From positions 62,001 to 126,000 of the forward strand of contig NZ_JBNNGK010000005.1 in NCBI RefSeq assembly GCF_050268245.1: a stretch of DNA of 64,000 nucleotides. Direction: 5' to 3'. The notes under the pieces are model-generated. The model made no database searches, was not told the DNA's origin, and saw only the letters and a list, made by a program, of their open reading frames with translations. Made by a program: the position numbers and the translations under genes. The stretch is from JBNNGK01 sp050268245 (GTDB lineage: Bacteria > Pseudomonadota > Gammaproteobacteria > Enterobacterales > Enterobacteriaceae). Shown one piece after another: positions 1 through 8,287 of this stretch (position 1 is the first letter of the stretch; each line of letters begins with the position of its first letter).

Positions 1-1416
1 TGGGCAAAAGACGGCCATACCGGTAAGTTGCTGATCGTGCAGGCACGTCCGGAAACCGTGCGTTCCAATGGGCAGGTCATGGAGCGTTATCAACTCAATG
101 GCAGCAGTGATGTGTTAGTGGAAGGGCGCGCCATTGGTCATCGTATTGGTGCCGGTCCGGTGAAAGTGATCCATGACATCAGCGAAATGGATCGCATCCA
201 GCCGGGGGACGTATTGGTCACCGACATGACGGATCCCGATTGGGAACCGATCATGAAAAAAGCGGCAGCGATTGTCACTAACCGTGGTGGCCGTACCTGC
301 CATGCGGCGATTATTGCCCGTGAGTTGGGGATCCCGGCGGTGGTGGGCTGCGGTCACGCTACCGATGTGCTGAAGGATGGGCAGAAAGTGACCATCTCCT
401 GTGCCGAAGGTGATACCGGCTATGTCTACCAGGATGTGCTGGATTTCAGCGTGCAGAGTTCTGAGGTCCACGAACTGCCAGAATTGCCGCTGAAGATTAT
501 GATGAATGTCGGCAACCCCGATCGCGCGTTTGATTTTGCCTGTCTGCCCAATGAAGGCGTCGGGCTGGCGCGTCTGGAATTTATTATCAACCGCATGATT
601 GGCGTGCACCCGAGGGCGCTGCTGGAATTTGACCAGCAAACCGCGGAATTGCAAAACGAGATCAAAGCGTTGATGCAAGGCTACGATCACCCGGTGGAGT
701 TTTACGTCGGTCGTCTGACGGAAGGTATCGCCACGCTCGGCGCGGCATTTTGGCCGAAGCGCGTCATCGTGCGTCTGTCAGACTTCAAATCTAACGAATA
801 CGCCAATCTGGTCGGCGGTGATAAGTATGAACCGCATGAAGAGAACCCGATGTTGGGGTTCCGCGGTGCGGGGCGTTACATTGCCGACAGCTTCCGGGAT
901 TGCTTCGCGCTGGAGTGTGATGCGGTGAAGCGTGTGCGCAATGAGATGGGGCTGACCAACGTCGAAATCATGGTGCCCTTTGTGCGTACCGTTGCACAGG
1001 CAGAGGCAGTGGTTGCCGAACTGGCACGGCAAGGGCTCAAGCGTGGCGAAAACGGTCTGAAAGTGATCATGATGTGTGAAATTCCGTCTAATGCCTTGCT
1101 GGCGGATCAGTTCCTCGAATATTTCGACGGTTTCTCGATCGGTTCTAACGACATGACGCAGCTGGCGCTTGGTTTGGATCGCGATTCTGGCGTGGTCTCT
1201 GAACTGTTTGATGAGCGGAACGAGGCGGTGAAAGCGCTATTGTCGATGGCGATTCAGGCGGCTAAACGTCACGGTAAATATGTGGGTATCTGCGGCCAAG
1301 GCCCGTCAGATCATGAAGACTTTGCCGAATGGTTGATGGAGCAGGGGATCGACAGCCTGTCACTGAATCCTGATACGGTGGTACAAACGTGGATCAGTTT
1401 GGCCAAGCAAAAGTAA
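1..1416 (+). CDS. ppsA: Phosphoenolpyruvate synthase, C-terminal part (5' end outside window)
   Basis: This is the end of PEP synthase, which makes phosphoenolpyruvate from pyruvate and ATP during gluconeogenesis in the cytoplasm. The reading frame is open from base 1, so the gene starts outside the window. The mobile phosphohistidine domain is visible, with the GGRTCHAAIIAR motif whose histidine is near codon 101 of the fragment. The PEP-utilising TIM barrel follows, including the ICGQGPSDH segment near the end that carries the catalytic cysteine. The stop is followed by a clear terminator. The family is about 790 residues, so roughly 470 residues are present here. No damage is seen. Confidence 0.96.
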   Translation, partial: WAKDGHTGKLLIVQARPETVRSNGQVMERYQLNGSSDVLVEGRAIGHRIGAGPVKVIHDISEMDRIQPGDVLVTDMTDPDWEPIMKKAAAIVTNRGGRTCHAAIIARELGIPAVVGCGHATDVLKDGQKVTISCAEGDTGYVYQDVLDFSVQSSEVHELPELPLKIMMNVGNPDRAFDFACLPNEGVGLARLEFIINRMIGVHPRALLEFDQQTAELQNEIKALMQGYDHPVEFYVGRLTEGIATLGAAFWPKRVIVRLSDFKSNEYANLVGGDKYEPHEENPMLGFRGAGRYIADSFRDCFALECDAVKRVRNEMGLTNVEIMVPFVRTVAQAEAVVAELARQGLKRGENGLKVIMMCEIPSNALLADQFLEYFDGFSIGSNDMTQLALGLDRDSGVVSELFDERNEAVKALLSMAIQAAKRHGKYVGICGQGPSDHEDFAEWLMEQGIDSLSLNPDTVVQTWISLAKQK

Positions 1417-1445
1417 TCGTGTGGCATTAAATTAATCCTGCCGCT

Positions 1446-1475
1446 AAAAGGCCGCAATGTTACTGCGGCCTTTTA
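1446..1475 (+). terminator. Rho-independent terminator of ppsA
   Basis: An 11-bp stem, aaaaggccgca (1446-1456) pairing with tgcggcctttt (1464-1474), lies 30 bases after the ppsA stop and runs into T residues. It is a standard intrinsic terminator on the + strand. Confidence 0.88.
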
Positions 1476-1526
1476 TATAAAGAGAGCCGTAATCATCTTC
1501 AATCTTGAAATGAGTAAGTAATGGGC

Positions 1527-1627
1527 AAAAAAAAGCCCATCATAGGAGACGGGCAAAGACTACACACAGCAATACATATGTATGGCATTACATTTTTGGA
1601 AAGGTTGTTTCAATAATGCAATTAATA
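1527..1627 (-). ncRNA. rprA: RprA small RNA
   Basis: RprA is an Hfq-dependent sRNA that activates rpoS translation and represses csgD in enteric bacteria. The 3' half, read on the minus strand, matches what I recall of E. coli RprA closely: the segment ttgctgtgtgtagtctttgccc, here 1552-1573, followed by a terminator hairpin (1535-1554) and eight U residues (1527-1534). The gene sits beside ydiK, as in E. coli. The 5' half is diverged and contains a stem GCATTA/TAATGC. The 5' end is set about 7 nt downstream of a -10 box at 1634-1639, giving about 101 nt against 105 nt in E. coli. The exact 5' end is inferred. Confidence 0.86.
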
Positions 1628-1633
1628 GCAATA

Positions 1634-1676
1634 AGATTAGGCACTTGGCGCGCCGCAGTCATTAAGATTCCTCCTA
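1634..1676 (-). promoter_or_regulatory. rprA promoter with abutting RcsB box
   Basis: On the minus strand a -35 ATGACT (1657-1662) and a -10 TAATCT (1634-1639) are separated by exactly 17 nt. Directly upstream, at 1663-1676, the + strand reads TAAG-ATTCC-TCCTA, which keeps every strongly conserved position of the RcsAB box consensus TaAGaatatTCctA. A box touching the -35 is the arrangement expected for RcsB activation, and rprA is the classical Rcs phosphorelay target. The site is read from the sequence; regulation is inferred from the family. Confidence 0.75.
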
Positions 1677-1834
1677 ATAATTAGGGTAATTAATCACTTA
1701 ATTATCGTTCAATCAGTCGCGGAGTGCGTAACTTCGGCATATATTTATCTGGCAACTGTATTTTTATTCCAATAATTTATCATTGGACTGGATACGCGTT
1801 TTATTAGCTTCGCTAGGCGGTTAATTATGTGCAT

Positions 1835-1861
1835 ACGCCTGCCCTATTTGCGGGCAGGCGT
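1835..1861 (-). terminator. Hairpin downstream of ydiK, probable terminator
   Basis: A perfect 10-bp stem (ACGCCTGCCC at 1835-1844 with GGGCAGGCGT at 1852-1861) sits just beyond the ydiK stop. There is no strong U tract on the minus strand, so termination may be weak or Rho-assisted. Confidence 0.5.
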
Positions 1862-1868
1862 GTCACAA

Positions 1869-2969
1869 TTACCGCTCTTCTAAATCGTGAGCGACCTCTT
1901 TTAGCGTGAGGGTAGGTTCCGGCGCTTCGTTCATCCAAGCGGTGAGCAAACGGTATGAAACGGCCAAAACCACCGGGCCAATAAACAACCCAATCATGCC
2001 GAAGGCCAACAGACCACCAATTACCCCGGAAAGAATCAGGATCATGGGCAAGTCAGCCCCCATGCGAATCAGCACCGGCCGCAGAATATTGTCTAGCGTA
2101 CCGACAACACAACTCCATACCAGTAGCACAGTGCCCCAGGTGGTATCGCCACTCCAGTAAAGCCAGATAATTGCGGGGATTAATACCGGCAGTGGCCCTA
2201 ATTGCGCCACACAAAAGATAAACATGAGCACCGCTAACAGGGTTGCGGCTGGAATGCCTGCTAGCGCCAAGCCTAGGGCACCGAGCACCGATTGCACCAG
2301 CGCAGTGACTACCACGCCTAACGCTACCGCGCGGATCGCCTGGCCGCCCAGCACCACCGCAGCATCGCCACGTTCGGCACCTAGACGTATTGCAAAGTGC
2401 CGAATGCCCATCGCAACCTGTTCGCCTCGCGCGTACAGCAATACGCTGAATAACACCATCAGCGAACAGTGCATCAGAAAGCGTCCAACATGGGCAGCCT
2501 GTGCGGCAAACCAGGTTGCTGTTTTACCAAAATAGGGCTGTACTTTGGCGACCAATGTGCCGCCACCGCTGTTAATCAACGTGTGATAACTGTTGTATAT
2601 ATTGTCGCCAATCATCGGGATTGCGTGTAACCAGGCGAGATCGGGAATATGCACTTTGCCTGGTGAACTGGCCCAGGCAACGAGAGGGGCACTGTTATCT
2701 ACCACGCTGTTAACTAACAGGGCGATGGGTAAGACGAATAGCAGGATCAGAATCAGTGTCATCACCAGTACAGCCAGTGAGCGCCGACCCCATAACAAAT
2801 TTTGTAATTTGATTAATAGTGGCCAAGTGGCAATAACCACCATGCTGGCCCAGGCGAAGCCGAGTATAAACGGCTGAACCACCCAAAAGCAGGCGACGAT
2901 CATTATGGCAATGAACATCACGCCAAAAATAAGTCTTGGCAAATCATATCGTGGTTGCGCAGGTGTCAT
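1869..2969 (-). CDS. ydiK: AI-2E family inner membrane permease YdiK
   Basis: This is a 366-residue multi-pass inner membrane protein of the AI-2E transporter family (formerly UPF0118), close to the usual length for YdiK. Hydrophobic segments are visible from residue 13 onward, and the C-terminal half holds the family's long hydrophobic stretches (for example around GVIGGLLAFGMIGLFIGPVVLA). Its physiological substrate is not known; the AI-2 export role belongs to the relative TqsA and should not be assumed. It lies beside rprA, as in E. coli, and is transcribed away from ydiJ, so it is probably a single-gene unit. Confidence 0.9.
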   Translation of the reverse strand: MTPAQPRYDLPRLIFGVMFIAIMIVACFWVVQPFILGFAWASMVVIATWPLLIKLQNLLWGRRSLAVLVMTLILILLFVLPIALLVNSVVDNSAPLVAWASSPGKVHIPDLAWLHAIPMIGDNIYNSYHTLINSGGGTLVAKVQPYFGKTATWFAAQAAHVGRFLMHCSLMVLFSVLLYARGEQVAMGIRHFAIRLGAERGDAAVVLGGQAIRAVALGVVVTALVQSVLGALGLALAGIPAATLLAVLMFIFCVAQLGPLPVLIPAIIWLYWSGDTTWGTVLLVWSCVVGTLDNILRPVLIRMGADLPMILILSGVIGGLLAFGMIGLFIGPVVLAVSYRLLTAWMNEAPEPTLTLKEVAHDLEER

Positions 2970-3241
2970 GGAAGGGGTCTCATCCTATTAAATAAAATCC
3001 TTTGTTCAGCCTAATCATGATGCATTTTCGCGGGATTTCACAGTGCGGCGCGCAATTTGCTGTGGCAGGGGCGAGCTTTTGAGCGTACTCGCTTGGGGGT
3101 GAGGCGGCGAATTCCCGAGTGATTAATTGGTTATCTGGCGCTGAGAAGTATGTTAGTTTTTAACGATAATCAGAAGCAGGGTGGGCCCGGCCTTAGGCTC
3201 GGTCAAGCATTCAAATTAGACAGACAGGCTCAAAAAAAGCA

Positions 3242-6200
3242 ATGATCCCACAGATTTCTCAGGCGCCCGGACTCGTTCAACGGGTGCTCGACTTTTTGGA
3301 CGCGTTAACACAAAACGGATTCAACGGTGATATTGCCACCAGTTATGCCGACCGGTTGACGATGGCGACGGACAATAGCATCTATCAATTATTGCCTGAT
3401 GCGGTGGTATTTCCGCGTTCCACCGCCGATGTAGCGTTGCTCGCTCGCTTGGCTGGCGAAGCGCGTTTTAATACGCTGACGTTCAGTCCGCGGGGTGGCG
3501 GTACGGGCACTAACGGGCAGGCGCTCAATCGTGGCATTGTGGTAGATATGTCACGTCACATGAACCGTATTCTTGATATTAACCTTGAGCAGGGTTGGGT
3601 TCGGGTTGAGGCGGGGGTGATCAAAGATCAGCTTAACCAATACCTTAAACCGTTCGGCTATTTCTTTTCCCCTGAATTATCGACCAGTAACCGCGCTACG
3701 CTTGGTGGGATGATCAATACCGATGCCTCCGGGCAGGGATCGCTGGTGTATGGCAAAACCTCCGACCACGTTTTAGGATTGCGGGCGGTCTTGCTGGGGG
3801 GCGAGATGATTGACACGCGTGCCATGCCTACGCAGCTAGCGGAAACGATTGCTCGTGAAGATACGGCCGAAGGACGCATTTATCAGACCGTATTAAGCCG
3901 CTGTTTGGCGCAACGCGATCTGATCTTAGAAAAATTCCCTAAATTAAACCGCTTTCTTACGGGTTACGATTTACGTCATGTGTTCAGTGACGATCTGCAA
4001 ACCTTCGATCTGACACGTATTTTGACCGGTGCGGAAGGGACATTGGCGTTGATCACCGAAGCGCGGCTGAATATTACGCCGTTACCGAAGGTTCGGCGCT
4101 TGGTGAATGTGAAATACGACTCTTTTGATTCGGCGTTACGCAATGCGCCGTTTATGGTGGAAGCCAAGGCGTTGTCGGTGGAAACGATCGATTCCAAAGT
4201 GCTTAATTTGGCGCGTGAAGACATCGTCTGGCATTCGGTCAGCGAATTAATCACCAACGTGCCGGATAAAGAGATGTTGGGGTTGAATATCGTCGAATTC
4301 GCCGGTGATGATGAACCGCTGATCGAACAGCAATTAACCAGTCTGTGTGAACGGCTGGATGCGCTGATGGCTGAAAAGCAAGCGGGTGTGATTGGCTATC
4401 AGGTTTGCGGCGATCTCCTCGGTATCGAACGTATCTATAACATGCGTAAAAAAGCGGTGGGATTGTTGGGGAATGCCAAAGGGCAGGCTAAGCCTATTCC
4501 TTTCGCTGAGGATACCTGTGTGCCGCCGCAGCATTTGGCGGACTACATTGCCGAGTTCCGCCAGTTGCTTGACAGCCACAACCTAAGCTATGGCATGTTT
4601 GGCCACGTCGATGCGGGCGTACTGCACGTTCGTCCGGCACTCGACATGTGCGATCCACAGCAAGAAATGCTGATGAAGCAGATTTCCGATCGCGTGGTGG
4701 CGCTCACGGCTAAATACGGCGGGTTACTGTGGGGCGAACATGGCAAAGGTTTTCGCGCGGAATATAGCCCCGCATTCTTTGGTGAAGCGTTGTTTGACGA
4801 GCTCCGGCGCATCAAGGCGGCGTTCGATCCCGATAACCGGCTCAATCCGGGCAAAATTTGCCCGCCAATAGGCCATGATGCACCGATGATGCAGGTGGAC
4901 GCGGCCAAGCGTGGCACGTTGGATCGGCGTATTCCCATCGATGTTCGCCGTTCATTCCGCGGTGCAATGGACTGTAACGGCAATGGCCTGTGTTTTAACT
5001 TTGATGTGCGTAGCCCGATGTGCCCGTCGATGAAGATCACCGGCAGCCGCATTCATTCGCCAAAGGGGCGTGCGGCGCTGGTGCGAGAATGGTTACGCTT
5101 ACTCAGCGAGCAGGGGGTTGATCCGCTGGTGCTGGAGAAAAAACTGCCTGAGCAGCGGCTCAGTTTCCGCACGTTGATCGAAAAAACCCGGAACAGTTGG
5201 TATGCCTCGAAAGGTGAATATGATTTCTCACATGAGGTGAAAGCGGCGATGTCGGGCTGCTTGGCCTGTAAAGCCTGCTCTACCCAATGCCCGATCAAGA
5301 TTGATGTACCGGGTTTTCGTTCGCGCTTTCTTCAGTTGTATCACACGCGCTATTTGCGCCCTGCGCGGGATTACATGGTGGCGAGCGTTGAAAGTTACAC
5401 ACCGTTGATGGCGAAAGCGCCGACGGTGTTTAACTTCTTCTTCAAGCAGCCGTGGGTGCGTGAGTTAAGCCGCAATACGATTGGGATGGTCGATTTACCC
5501 ATGCTGTCGAGCCCGACTCTGCGCCAGCAGTTGTCTGGGCATCGGGCTGCCACGCTGACGCTTGAGCAATTGGAAGCGCTAGCGCCTGCCGATCGTGAAC
5601 GTACGGTGCTCATTGTGCAGGATCCGTTTACCAGCTATTACGATGCCCAAGTGGTGGCGGATTTCGTTAAGCTGGTGGAAAAACTCGGCTATCGCCCGGT
5701 GTTATTGCCATTCTCGCCGAACGGTAAGGCGCAGCATGTAAAAGGTTTCCTGACGCGATTTGCAAAAACGGCGCGCAAGACGGCCGACTTCCTCAACCGC
5801 GTGGCGAAGTTAGGAATGCCACTGGTCGGGGTCGATCCCGCATTAGTGCTGTGTTATCGCGATGAATACAACGAAATTTTGGGCGAGTCGCGCGGGAACT
5901 TTCAGGTGCAATTGGTGCATGAATGGTTACAACCGCAGTTGGCCGAGCGCGATACATTGCCTGCGACGGGCGAAGCCTGGTACTTGTTTGGTCATTGTAC
6001 AGAAACCACTGCGCTGCCGGCCAGCAACCAACAATGGGCGGCCATTTTCGCCCGTTTTGGCGCTAAACTGGAAACGGTCAGCGTCGGGTGCTGTGGTATG
6101 GCGGGCACGTATGGCCACGAAAGCAAAAACCTACAAAATTCTCTCGGTATTTATGCGTTATCATGGCATCAGGCGCTGCAACGGTTGCCGCGGCAACGTT

Positions 6201-6298
6201 GTCTGGCGACCGGCTACTCCTGCCGCAGCCAGGTGAAACGTGTCGAAGGTAACGGTGTGCGGCATCCATTACAGGCACTGCTGGAGATAATTGCGTGA
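3242..6298 (+). CDS. ydiJ: FAD-binding and 4Fe-4S oxidoreductase YdiJ (D-2-hydroxyglutarate dehydrogenase type)
   Basis: A large flavo-iron-sulphur oxidoreductase of 1018 residues. An FAD_binding_4 domain (about residues 45-280) holds the glycine-rich stretch PRGGGTGTNGQ. An FAD-oxidase C-terminal domain extends to about residue 540. A ferredoxin-like segment near residue 670 (SGCLACKACSTQCP) and a CCG-type cysteine-rich region near residue 949 (SVGCCGMAGTYG) follow. E. coli YdiJ has been reported to act as a D-2-hydroxyglutarate dehydrogenase; that assignment is from the literature, not from this sequence. The stop codon overlaps the GTG start of menI, so the two are translationally coupled. 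Confidence 0.92.
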   Translation: MIPQISQAPGLVQRVLDFLDALTQNGFNGDIATSYADRLTMATDNSIYQLLPDAVVFPRSTADVALLARLAGEARFNTLTFSPRGGGTGTNGQALNRGIVVDMSRHMNRILDINLEQGWVRVEAGVIKDQLNQYLKPFGYFFSPELSTSNRATLGGMINTDASGQGSLVYGKTSDHVLGLRAVLLGGEMIDTRAMPTQLAETIAREDTAEGRIYQTVLSRCLAQRDLILEKFPKLNRFLTGYDLRHVFSDDLQTFDLTRILTGAEGTLALITEARLNITPLPKVRRLVNVKYDSFDSALRNAPFMVEAKALSVETIDSKVLNLAREDIVWHSVSELITNVPDKEMLGLNIVEFAGDDEPLIEQQLTSLCERLDALMAEKQAGVIGYQVCGDLLGIERIYNMRKKAVGLLGNAKGQAKPIPFAEDTCVPPQHLADYIAEFRQLLDSHNLSYGMFGHVDAGVLHVRPALDMCDPQQEMLMKQISDRVVALTAKYGGLLWGEHGKGFRAEYSPAFFGEALFDELRRIKAAFDPDNRLNPGKICPPIGHDAPMMQVDAAKRGTLDRRIPIDVRRSFRGAMDCNGNGLCFNFDVRSPMCPSMKITGSRIHSPKGRAALVREWLRLLSEQGVDPLVLEKKLPEQRLSFRTLIEKTRNSWYASKGEYDFSHEVKAAMSGCLACKACSTQCPIKIDVPGFRSRFLQLYHTRYLRPARDYMVASVESYTPLMAKAPTVFNFFFKQPWVRELSRNTIGMVDLPMLSSPTLRQQLSGHRAATLTLEQLEALAPADRERTVLIVQDPFTSYYDAQVVADFVKLVEKLGYRPVLLPFSPNGKAQHVKGFLTRFAKTARKTADFLNRVAKLGMPLVGVDPALVLCYRDEYNEILGESRGNFQVQLVHEWLQPQLAERDTLPATGEAWYLFGHCTETTALPASNQQWAAIFARFGAKLETVSVGCCGMAGTYGHESKNLQNSLGIYALSWHQALQRLPRQRCLATGYSCRSQVKRVEGNGVRHPLQALLEIIA

Positions 6299-6711
6299 AG
6301 CTGTGGAAACGACAAACGACGCTAGAACAACTTAACCGTTCCGGTGAAGGCTGTATGGTGAGCCATATCGGTATTGAATTTACCCAGTTGGGTGAAGACT
6401 ACCTGGAAGCCACCATGCCGGTAGACTCTCGTACGACTCAACCATTTGGCCTGTTGCACGGTGGTGCTTCGGTGGTGCTGGCTGAATCGATGGGGTCGAT
6501 GGCGGGGTACTTGTGTACCGAAGGTGAACAAAAAGTGGTGGGTGTCGAGATCAATGCCAACCATTTGCGTGCGGTATTTGAAGGCCAAGTGCGTGGTGTA
6601 TGCCGGGCGCTGCATGCAGGGCGTCGCAATCAAGTCTGGCAGATTGAGATTTTTGATGCACGTGACAAGCTATGTTGTATTTCGCGCTTGACCACGGCAG
6701 TGATTGAGTAA
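6295..6711 (+). CDS. menI: 1,4-dihydroxy-2-naphthoyl-CoA hydrolase MenI
   Basis: This hot-dog-fold thioesterase of 138 residues releases CoA from DHNA-CoA in menaquinone synthesis. The family signature QPFGLLHGGASVVLAES is present and includes the catalytic glutamate. Length and sequence match E. coli YdiI/MenI along the whole protein. It starts with GTG at 6295, overlapping the ydiJ stop by 4 nt, so it belongs to the ydiJ-menI operon. A strong hairpin follows the stop. Confidence 0.94.
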   Translation: MKLWKRQTTLEQLNRSGEGCMVSHIGIEFTQLGEDYLEATMPVDSRTTQPFGLLHGGASVVLAESMGSMAGYLCTEGEQKVVGVEINANHLRAVFEGQVRGVCRALHAGRRNQVWQIEIFDARDKLCCISRLTTAVIE

Positions 6712-6717
6712 CGCCAG

Positions 6718-6745
6718 CCCCAGCGGGCGTCATGGCCCGCTGGGG
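6718..6745. terminator. Hairpin between convergent menI and the Fur-boxed unknown gene
   Basis: A perfect 11-bp inverted repeat (CCCCAGCGGGC at 6718-6728, GCCCGCTGGGG at 6735-6745, 6-nt loop) fills the gap between two convergent stop codons. No U tract follows on either strand, so it may act as a bidirectional barrier rather than a textbook terminator. Confidence 0.55.
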
Positions 6746-6746
6746 A

Positions 6747-7151
6747 TTACAATTGAAATGGAACGCGCTTAACAAAATCCTGTTGAAAAGCATTGGCTTT
6801 TTCCCATATTCCCTCCATTGAATATTTTTGACAAATCAGCGTCAGAGTATGACGGGCGAAATGATAGCTTTGTACCCGAAATAGCTGGCACCGTTGTGGA
6901 TTATTAATCTCAATAATCAATCGGTTATGCAGCTTGCTCAGCGCATGTAAATAGCTTTCATCATCGCCATTTTCCAGACACAGGTTTGCCATGCTCAGGC
7001 TAACGCTGTTATAGCGTTTCAGATGATCGATATTGCATTCCTGCCGTCTCAGCGCGGCTTCTGCCATGAAAAAGTCCACCGTTGCGTCACGAATTGCGAA
7101 CTTGTACTCATCGATCTTGGCTAACAGCCACGCATTGATTGAAATGCTCAT
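6747..7151 (-). CDS. Unknown protein, probably Fur-regulated (134 aa)
   Basis: I do not recognise this gene. The proposed start at 7151 gives 134 residues beginning MSISINAWLLAK. It is mostly helical in character, has no signal peptide, no clear membrane span and no metal-binding motif that I can name. The frame stays open upstream to 7217, but that part would run through the promoter and a Fur box. The start at 7151 lies just downstream of the inferred transcription start and is preferred, although its ribosome-binding site is weak (TTTGGG). A perfect Fur palindrome at 7173-7189 over a good promoter argues that this is a real, iron-repressed gene. It sits between menI and suf. Confidence 0.7.
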   Translation of the reverse strand: MSISINAWLLAKIDEYKFAIRDATVDFFMAEAALRRQECNIDHLKRYNSVSLSMANLCLENGDDESYLHALSKLHNRLIIEINNPQRCQLFRVQSYHFARHTLTLICQKYSMEGIWEKANAFQQDFVKRVPFQL

Positions 7152-7172
7152 CGTCAATAACCCAAACATTAA

Positions 7173-7213
7173 ATGATAATCATTATCATATTTGCCGATT
7201 GGCTCGCGATCAA
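7173..7213 (-). promoter_or_regulatory. Promoter with overlapping Fur box for the 134-aa unknown gene
   Basis: The palindrome ATGATAATCATTATCAT (7173-7189) is a textbook Fur box core. On the minus strand it overlaps a -10 TATGAT (7185-7190), which is spaced 17 nt from a -35 TTGATC (7208-7213). Fur binding here would block RNA polymerase, giving iron repression. Confidence 0.8.
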
Positions 7214-7390
7214 TCACTGTATGGATATTTTTTTCACGCGTAGGGCGAGGTGGTAAACGACTGCGTCGTTAGGGGCGGCGTATAAGGATAAGCATCTGAG
7301 ATTATTGGCACCGTGATAGTAGCACACGATATTTTCATGTCTGAACGTACCCCGCATTGCCAAGTGAGCGGCATGTTTCCCGTTGCCAGC

Positions 7391-7470
7391 AGTCGCTCAC
7401 GGGGGTGAAACCCCGTCGGTTGGCTGGCTGATTCATCCGGTTCAAATTATCGAGCGCTTTTTGGCTTTCC
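7391..7470. other. Structured intergenic segment, possible sRNA at the rydB position
   Basis: The 7.2-7.8 kb intergenic stretch holds no convincing gene. Within it a GGGGTGAAACCCC hairpin (from about 7402) is followed by a GC-rich segment and a run of T after GAGCGC (7452-7462). E. coli has the sRNA gene rydB upstream of sufA, so a homologue is possible here. I could not confirm sequence identity, and strand and ends are uncertain. Confidence 0.25.
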
Positions 7471-7822
7471 GCACGTCTTATGGCCCTGCATTACGGTGTA
7501 ACGACTAAACTTTAAGCAATGGTGATGCGCTTTAGCCGTTTGCGTTTAACGGTAACGCCCCTTGAACGCATGTTTCACCCAGACAATATGCAGAAATAGG
7601 TATTTTCTATGAATGTTTAAAATGGCGGTATTCTTTGCACTGATAACATTTTCACGCTCATCGATTAGGCGACGGTGAAAATAAATAAATAAATTTTTAT
7701 CAAAGGGATATGGAGTTGTTCTTGAGGTGTTCAGTGTTTTGCAGCGTGAATATTCTGTGCCATTGCCGCTAGCCCAAGCGGAAAAAAGGGGGCAGAGGAC
7801 GATACCCTCGTAAAATAAACGG

Positions 7823-7850
7823 TTGAAGTGATAATCATTATCACTAACAT
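7823..7850 (+). promoter_or_regulatory. suf operon promoter with Fur box in the spacer
   Basis: A perfect 17-bp palindrome GTGATAATCATTATCAC (7829-7845) lies between a candidate -35 TTGAAG (7823-7828) and a -10 TAACAT (7845-7850, 16-nt spacer). Fur repression of suf is well established in E. coli. IscR and OxyR sites are expected but I could not place them. Confidence 0.78.
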
Positions 7851-7901
7851 GTGCGCGTAAGCCTGAATTGGCCGGGCGCAGACAAAGGTGAGGTAGGGCA
7901 G

Positions 7902-8273
7902 ATGAAAACAGAACATGTCGGTACGTTCTCGCTAGAAGAGCAAGTCTGGCAAGGTATTTCACTCAGCGATAGCGCGGTGCAACAGATCATTAAGCTCATG
8001 CAGCAGGATCCGCAGGTTAAAGGCTTGCAGTTGGGGGTTAAGCAGTCTGGCTGCGCCGGCTTTGCCTACGTACTCGATCTGACCCATCAACCCGCCAATG
8101 ACGATCTGCTGTTCGAACGTGACGGCGCCAAACTCTATGTCCCACTGAAAGCGATGCCGTTTATCGATGGCACCACGGTCGATTTTGTCCGTGAAGGGCT
8201 GAATCAGATATTCAAATTTAACAACCCTAAAGCTCAACACGCCTGCGGGTGTGGTGAAAGCTTTGGCGTTTGA
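7902..8273 (+). CDS. sufA: Fe-S cluster assembly A-type protein SufA
   Basis: SufA is the A-type carrier that accepts Fe-S clusters from SufBCD and passes them to apo-proteins. The three conserved cysteines are present: one in SGCAGF and two in the C-terminal CGCGESF. The start at 7902 follows GAGGTAGGG and gives 123 residues, the normal family length; a GTG upstream at 7851 would add residues with no family counterpart. First gene of sufABCDSE, which serves under iron limitation and oxidative stress. Confidence 0.95.
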   Translation: MKTEHVGTFSLEEQVWQGISLSDSAVQQIIKLMQQDPQVKGLQLGVKQSGCAGFAYVLDLTHQPANDDLLFERDGAKLYVPLKAMPFIDGTTVDFVREGLNQIFKFNNPKAQHACGCGESFGV

Positions 8274-8287
8274 GCGATGTAATCAAC

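Noticed and set aside
1588..1662. A 24-codon reading frame on the minus strand with an AGGAGG sequence 7 nt before its ATG, at the rprA locus.
   Set aside because: The AGGAGG is part of the RcsB box and the ATG lies in the -35 element, upstream of the inferred rprA start, so it would not be transcribed from that promoter.
7546..7962. A 138-codon minus-strand frame upstream of and overlapping sufA.
   Set aside because: It runs through the suf promoter and Fur box and into the sufA coding region, with no ribosome-binding site or family resemblance.
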